Shown in pieces: positions 59,553 to 64,000 of a DNA stretch of 64,000 bases. Each line of letters begins with the position of its first letter. Positions within the stretch are counted from its first letter, which is position 1. The DNA comes from Geomonas anaerohicana (GTDB taxonomy: Bacteria > Desulfobacterota > Desulfuromonadia > Geobacterales > Geobacteraceae): positions 434,001 through 498,000 of the forward strand of contig NZ_JAEMHL010000003.1 of the NCBI RefSeq assembly GCF_016458305.1, read 5' to 3'. The position numbers and the translations under genes were made by a program. Under the pieces are notes generated by a model. The model did no database searches. It was not told the origin of the DNA and worked only from the letters and a program-made list of their open reading frames with translations.

Positions 59553-59600
59553 AAAAAACAACGGGCCGGCTCTGCTGAAATATCAGTCAGAACCGGCCCG
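59553..59600 (-). terminator. Terminator of fadNAE-like operon
   Basis: CGGGCCGG (59562-59569) pairs with CCGGCCCG (59593-59600), with inner TCTG/CAGA and CTGA/TCAG pairing. On the minus strand it is followed by TTGTTTTTTCC. Confidence 0.88.
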
Positions 59601-59622
59601 GTCCGTGTCCGAGTGCACCCTG

Positions 59623-61401
59623 TCAGAAGGGGTACTTTTCCGTTTCTATGACGGCCTGGGCCAGGATCCGCTTGTCCTGAAGCAGACCCGCCGGCTGGTA
59701 GCGGGTGAACCGCCGGACCGCGCCCAGGAGGACGGCCAGGGTATCCCCCTCCTCGCTGTAGAAGGCGGCCTTGCGGGCGGCGGTGGCTGTTTTTTCGTTG
59801 GCACCGAAGCAGAAGCTGCGTACCGCCGCCGTCACCGCGCGTCGTTTCGCCTCGCTCAGGCGCGGCAGGATCTTGTCGGCGCGCAGCACGGCGCTTTCCA
59901 TGGCGAAGATGTTGATTACCACGTCGGCCAGCGCCAAGAGCACCTCCTGCTCGTCCTTGATCGCCGCCTGGAACTTCTGCGCCGCGGAGCCCGCCACTAC
60001 CAGGAACAGCTGCTTGAGCCCCGCCAGGAGGGCCTTCTCAGCGGCGAAGGGGACGCTGTCGTCGGGCTCGTCGAAGGAGGGTGTGGTGAGGGCGTCCAGC
60101 GCCTTCATCGCCTCGCGCTGCAGCGGGACCTCTCCCTTCAGCGCCCGGGTGAGCAGGGTGCCCGGGATGAGCAGCCGGTTGATCTCGTTGGTCCCCTCGA
60201 AGATGCGGTTGATGCGCTCGTCGCGGTAGTAGCGCTCGGCCGGGTACTCCTGGATGAAGCCGTAGCCGCCGTGCACCTGGACCACCTGGTCCGCCACGAA
60301 GGCCAGCATCTCTGAGCAGAACACCTTGGCTATGGCGCACTCCATGGCGTATTCCTCGATCCCCTTCTGGTAGGCGTCGTAGTAGTCGGGCGTCTCCTTG
60401 GGGATGGTGGCGAGCCGGTCGTCGATCAACCCGGCCAGACGATACACCAGCGATTCCGAGGCGAAGATCTCGGCCGCCATGTCGGCCAGCTTTTCCTGGA
60501 TGGCGCCGAACGAGGCGATGGGGCGCCCGAACTGTTTCCTCAGCACCGCGTATTTCACCCCGTCGCCCAGGGCGAACTTGGCGGAACCGGTGACTGCGGC
60601 CCCCAGCTTGAAACGGCCGATGTTGAGCACGTTGAAGGCGATCTTGTGCCCTTTGCCGATCTCGCCCAGGACGTTCCCGACCGGGACCTGGACGTTGTCG
60701 AGGATGACCTGGGTGGTCGAGGAGCCTTTGATGCCCAGCTTCTTCTCCTCCGGCCCGACGCTCACACCTGTCATGGTCCGCTCCACGAGGAAGGCGGTGA
60801 AGTGCTCCCGGTTCACCTTGGCGAAGACGGTGTAAAGGTCGGCGATGGAGCCGTTGGTGGTGAACTGCTTGGTGCCGTTGAGGATGTAGTGGCTTCCATC
60901 TTCCGAGAGCGTGGCGGTGGCCTTGGCCCCCAGGGCATCGCTGCCGGAGTCGGGCTCGGTGAGGCAGTACGCCGCGACCCATTCGCCGCTGGTCAGCTTT
61001 TCGAGATAGCGTGACTTCTGGTCCTCGGTACCGTAGTAGACCAGGGGCAAGGTGCCTATGCCGCTGTGGGCGGCGTAGGCGACCGAGAAGGAGCCCGAGC
61101 CGGAAATCTTTTCCGCCGCCAGCATGCTGGTTGCCTTGTCCAGTTCCAGCCCGCCGTACTCCTCGGGGACGTCGATCATCAACAGCCCCAGCTCGCCGCA
61201 GCGCCTAAGCAATTGCACCACCTTGTCGAAATTCTGGTGCTCGATCTCTTCGCGGGCCGGGATCACCTCGTTGGCCACGAACTGCTCGGTGGTCGCGCCG
61301 ATCTGGCGCTGCTCGTCGCTGAAATCCTCCGGGACGAACACCTCGTCCTTCCTGGTCTCGGTGATCAGGAACTCCGCTCCTTTAAATATCCTTGCTGCCA
61401 T
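59623..61401 (-). CDS. fadE: Acyl-CoA dehydrogenase
   Basis: 592 residues; about 200 longer than classical acyl-CoA dehydrogenases because of a C-terminal extension (from about 400). First step of beta-oxidation with FAD; electrons go to ETF. Visible: CLTEPDSGSDALGAKATATL, IKGSSTTQVILDNVQVPVGNVLGE (residues 215-240), and the end of the catalytic domain GGYGFIQEYPAERYYRDERINRIFEGTNEINR. Last gene of a minus-strand operon with thiolase and hydroxyacyl-CoA dehydrogenase; the order equals B. subtilis fadNAE. Confidence 0.92.
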   Translation of the reverse strand: MAARIFKGAEFLITETRKDEVFVPEDFSDEQRQIGATTEQFVANEVIPAREEIEHQNFDKVVQLLRRCGELGLLMIDVPEEYGGLELDKATSMLAAEKISGSGSFSVAYAAHSGIGTLPLVYYGTEDQKSRYLEKLTSGEWVAAYCLTEPDSGSDALGAKATATLSEDGSHYILNGTKQFTTNGSIADLYTVFAKVNREHFTAFLVERTMTGVSVGPEEKKLGIKGSSTTQVILDNVQVPVGNVLGEIGKGHKIAFNVLNIGRFKLGAAVTGSAKFALGDGVKYAVLRKQFGRPIASFGAIQEKLADMAAEIFASESLVYRLAGLIDDRLATIPKETPDYYDAYQKGIEEYAMECAIAKVFCSEMLAFVADQVVQVHGGYGFIQEYPAERYYRDERINRIFEGTNEINRLLIPGTLLTRALKGEVPLQREAMKALDALTTPSFDEPDDSVPFAAEKALLAGLKQLFLVVAGSAAQKFQAAIKDEQEVLLALADVVINIFAMESAVLRADKILPRLSEAKRRAVTAAVRSFCFGANEKTATAARKAAFYSEEGDTLAVLLGAVRRFTRYQPAGLLQDKRILAQAVIETEKYPF

Positions 61402-61441
61402 GGCACACCTCGTTGGTTGTAATGGAAACGGTCGTCCCGGG

Positions 61442-62614
61442 TCAGGTCATCTCGAAAATACCGGCCGCGCCCATGCCGCCGCCGATGCACATGGTGACCA
61501 TGCCGTAACGATTGCCGCGGCGCCGCATCTCGTGCAACAGGCTCGCAGTGAGCTTGGTCCCGGTGCACCCCAAGGGGTGCCCCAGCGCGATGGCGCCGCC
61601 GTTGACGTTGACCCGCGCAGCATCGAGCCCCAGTTCCCCGAGGCAGGCGAGTGTCTGCGCCGCGAAGGCCTCGTTGAACTCGATGAGTTCGATCTGGTCC
61701 CGGGACAGGTTCGCCATCTTCAGCGCAGCCGGGATGGCCTCCACCGGGCCGATTCCCATGATCTCAGGGGGGACGCCTCTCACCGCGAAAGAGACAAAGC
61801 GGGCCAGCGGCTTCATTCCCGTCCGCTTCAGGAACTCCTCCGACACCACCAGTGCCGCGGCCGCGCCATCGGTCATCTGCGAAGAATTACCGGCGGTAAC
61901 GGTGCCGTCCGCTTTGAAAGCAGGTTTGAGTTGTGCCAGGGCCTCCAGGGTGGTGTCGCCCCTCACCCCGTCATCGGTGTCCACCAGCTCCTCGACGCAC
62001 TGCATCTTCCCGTTGTGCAGCGCGCAGTGCGTGGCCGGCACCGCGATGGTTTCCTCGGCGAAGCTTCCCCGCGCCAGGGCACGCGCCGCCTTCTGGTGAC
62101 TTGCCAGCGCGAAGGCGTCCTGGTCCTCCCGGGAGATGCCGTATTTCTGCACCAGCCGTTCGGCGGTGATGCCCATGGAGGCGTAGGTTTCGGGCCAGGC
62201 GCCCACCAGACCGGGGTTGGCGCTGTACTTGTTGCCCCCCATGGGGATCATGGACATGCTTTCGGTCCCCCCGGCGATGATGCAGTCGGCGTTTCCCGCC
62301 ATGATGCGATCCGCCGCCGAGGCGATGGTCTGCAGTCCCGACGAGCAGAAGCGGTTCACGGTCATGCAGGGGACCTGGTACGGGATGCCGGCCTTGAAGG
62401 CGGCGATGCGCGCCACGTTCATCCCCTGCTCCCCTTCCGGGAAGGCGCAGCCGATGATGACATCCTCGACCAGGGCCGGGTCCAGGACGGTGCGCTCGAT
62501 GAGCCCCTTGATGGCGATGGCGGCCAGGTCGTCGGGACGGACGTCCCTCAGTTTCCCCTTGTAGGCCTTGGTGGCCGGCGTCCGTACGGCTTCCACGATA
62601 TATGCTGCTCGCAT
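61442..62614 (-). CDS. fadA: Acetyl-CoA C-acyltransferase (3-ketoacyl-CoA thiolase)
   Basis: 390 residues. Cleaves 3-ketoacyl-CoA with CoA in the last beta-oxidation step. Nucleophile Cys90 in VNRFCSSGLQ, catalytic His in GGAIALGHPLGCTG near 345 and the second Cys in MCIGGGMGAA near 378. AAAGGAG precedes the ATG. Lies between the fadN- and fadE-like genes. Confidence 0.94.
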   Translation of the reverse strand: MRAAYIVEAVRTPATKAYKGKLRDVRPDDLAAIAIKGLIERTVLDPALVEDVIIGCAFPEGEQGMNVARIAAFKAGIPYQVPCMTVNRFCSSGLQTIASAADRIMAGNADCIIAGGTESMSMIPMGGNKYSANPGLVGAWPETYASMGITAERLVQKYGISREDQDAFALASHQKAARALARGSFAEETIAVPATHCALHNGKMQCVEELVDTDDGVRGDTTLEALAQLKPAFKADGTVTAGNSSQMTDGAAAALVVSEEFLKRTGMKPLARFVSFAVRGVPPEIMGIGPVEAIPAALKMANLSRDQIELIEFNEAFAAQTLACLGELGLDAARVNVNGGAIALGHPLGCTGTKLTASLLHEMRRRGNRYGMVTMCIGGGMGAAGIFEMT

Positions 62615-62659
62615 GGCGTTGCTCCTTTGCTGACTTCGGTTGAACTTGGGTGGAGCTTC

Positions 62660-62699
62660 CTTCCCCCTCCCCGGCCCTCCCCCTCCTGGGGAGGGAGCA
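62660..62699. repeat. G/C-block repeat, half copy
   Basis: CCCCCTCCCCGG-CC-CTCCCCCTCCTGGGGAGGG, inside the fad operon between the first two genes. Confidence 0.55.
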
Positions 62700-62762
62700 T
62701 ATTGCGCTTCCCCTGTTACGGGGGGGGAGGATGATGGCGCGTCCCCTCCCCTGCTGTACGGA

Positions 62763-64000
62763 TCAGTTCCGCAGCGGTTTCCCCTTTTTCAGCATGTGCT
62801 GGATGCGTTCCTGGGTCTTCTTCTGGCCGCAGAACTTGAGGAAGGTTTCCCGTTCCAGCTCCAGCAGGTATTCCTCGGTGATCACGGTCCCGGCCGGGAC
62901 GTCGCCGCCGGTGATGACGTCGGCGATGCCGGAGGCGAGGTAGTGGTCGTAGGCGGAGATGAAGCCCCCCTGCTCCAGGTTCCAGAGCTGGGTCTTGATG
63001 CTGGCGGCGATGCCGCGTCCCGGCGCCTTGACCGCAGCCTCGGGCCTGCCGGGACGGTAGTTCGCGGCGAGGGAAATCGCCTTCAGTTTTGCGTCGAAGA
63101 TGCGGCGGTCCAGGGCCAGGGTGATGCCGTCGCCCGGGCGCATGAGCCCCATCGCCATCAGTTCGGTGGCGGAGCTGCTCACCTTGGCCATGGCGATGTT
63201 CTGGTAGTTCTTGACGAGAAACGGGGTGACGTCGGCGCCGTTGCTTTCGGCGAGCCTGACGGCCCTGAGGGCCATCTCCTTGGTGCCGCCGCCGGCCGGG
63301 ATGAGTCCCACCCCGATCTCCACCAGTCCCATGTAGGTCTCGGCGTGGGCGTTGATGGCGTCGGCATGCAGGCAGGTCTCGCACCCGCCTCCCATCACCA
63401 GGTTGTGGGGAGCGGCGACCACCGGGATGCCGGAGTACTTGATCGCCATCATGGCGCGCTGGAACGATTTCACGGTGAGGTTCAGGTCGTCCCAGGCGCC
63501 TTCGGCGCAGGCCATGGCGATCAGCATCAGGTTGGCGCCGGCCGAGAAGAGGTTCCCCTCGTTGGCGATCACCATGCCGATGCCGTCGGACTCGCTCCTG
63601 CGCAGCCCCTTCTGGATCATGGCCAGCGTGTAGCCCCCCATGGTGTTCATCTTGGAATGGAACTCGAGGCAGAAGATGCCGTCGCCGATGTCGATGAGCG
63701 AGGCGGCGGCGTTATGTTCCACCACCCCGGCTGCGCTTTTGAGCAGGGTGAGCGACACCTGTCCGCGGTTGAGCGGCACCTCCCGGTACTTCTTCTCGGT
63801 GATGCTGTAGTAGTAGCGTTTGCCCTGCTCTACGCGATAGAAACTCTCCACCTCCCGCAGCCACTGCGGTACGGCGACGCCGTCACGGTCGGCGCGGGCC
63901 ACGAAGGAGGCGACGCCCAGGGCGTCCAGCAGTTCGAAGGGGCCGAGGTCCCAGTTGTACCCCCACTTCATGGCGTTGTCGACGTTGACCACGTCGTCCG
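62763..64000 (-). CDS. fadN: 3-hydroxyacyl-CoA dehydrogenase / enoyl-CoA hydratase, C-terminal part (cut by window edge)
   Basis: At least 412 residues; the start lies beyond the right edge. The visible part opens in the second hydroxyacyl-CoA dehydrogenase domain (NAMKWGYNWDLGPFELLDALG), then an enoyl-CoA hydratase domain (about 105-260: IFCLEFHSKMNTMGGYTLAMIQKGL, VIANEGNLFSAGANL, HNLVMGGGCETCLHADAINAHAETYMGLVEIGVGLIPAGGGTKEM over residues 170-215). The dehydrogenase-before-hydratase order is that of B. subtilis FadN, the reverse of E. coli FadB. First visible gene of the fadNAE-like operon. Confidence 0.9.
   Translation of the reverse strand, partial: DDVVNVDNAMKWGYNWDLGPFELLDALGVASFVARADRDGVAVPQWLREVESFYRVEQGKRYYYSITEKKYREVPLNRGQVSLTLLKSAAGVVEHNAAASLIDIGDGIFCLEFHSKMNTMGGYTLAMIQKGLRRSESDGIGMVIANEGNLFSAGANLMLIAMACAEGAWDDLNLTVKSFQRAMMAIKYSGIPVVAAPHNLVMGGGCETCLHADAINAHAETYMGLVEIGVGLIPAGGGTKEMALRAVRLAESNGADVTPFLVKNYQNIAMAKVSSSATELMAMGLMRPGDGITLALDRRIFDAKLKAISLAANYRPGRPEAAVKAPGRGIAASIKTQLWNLEQGGFISAYDHYLASGIADVITGGDVPAGTVITEEYLLELERETFLKFCGQKKTQERIQHMLKKGKPLRN

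Overview
The window reads as a chromosomal segment of a GC-rich, anaerobic, metal-respiring deltaproteobacterium, most likely Geobacterales (Geobacter / Citrifermentans / Geomonas type). This is inferred from gene content: an indolepyruvate:ferredoxin oxidoreductase and phenylacetate-CoA ligase cluster, small c-type cytochromes, rubredoxin, several PAS histidine kinases, a sigma-54 activator, a fadNAE-like beta-oxidation operon, and intergenic G/C-block repeats. No rRNA, tRNA, CRISPR array, transposase or integrase was seen.

Layout. (1) 134-1119: a SAM methyltransferase-like gene and a small holin-like membrane protein, convergent and sharing a CTAG stop. (2) 1395-13116: an aryl/branched-chain acid module of iorAB, phenylacetate-CoA ligase, a two-ACT sensor protein, two LivK-type binding proteins, LivHMGF and a second phenylacetate-CoA ligase, followed by a monoheme cytochrome (13219). 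(3) 13954-15987: a flavin-binding protein, a VOC protein and an MFS transporter on the minus strand. (4) 16214-20552: rubredoxin, a CoA-disulfide-reductase-like flavoprotein and aconitase. (5) 20719-39850: a large copper/silver envelope region. It holds csoR-copA-HMBD with two CsoR operators, a MacB-type ABC pair, CusCBA, a Met/His-rich periplasmic protein, a GerMN lipoprotein, a c-type cytochrome, a ZraSR-like kinase and sigma-54 regulator, and a Met-rich operon of unknown envelope proteins. (6) 39897-43031: a hybrid kinase with a PhnD-type binding protein. (7) 43038-45387: a small accessory island with a ribbon-helix-helix gene, two unknown genes, a 110-bp inverted repeat and flanking direct repeats. 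(8) 45388-54667: creatininase-like protein, a 1262-residue hybrid kinase, a CvfB-like RNA-binding protein, BAX-inhibitor-like protein, an old-yellow-enzyme, MutM and a Cys-rich mini-protein. (9) 54928-64000: two related PAS/HisKA kinases around a GntR regulator, then a fadN-fadA-fadE-like operon cut by the right edge.

The most striking signal is regulatory. Three metal-region transcription units (ABC pair, cusCBA, Met/His-rich protein) each carry a sigma-54 -24/-12 promoter preceded by two GAATATTC-like boxes exactly 21 bp apart. This fits control by the sigma-54 activator at 35886-37253. A fourth sigma-54-like promoter with a different dyad precedes the Met-rich operon 37407-39850. With the CsoR-controlled exporter copA, this suggests two layers: cytoplasmic Cu(I) sensing by CsoR, and envelope sensing by the kinase/activator pair. 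The metal is inferred, chiefly from three conserved CusA methionines and the CsoR Cys-His-Cys triad.
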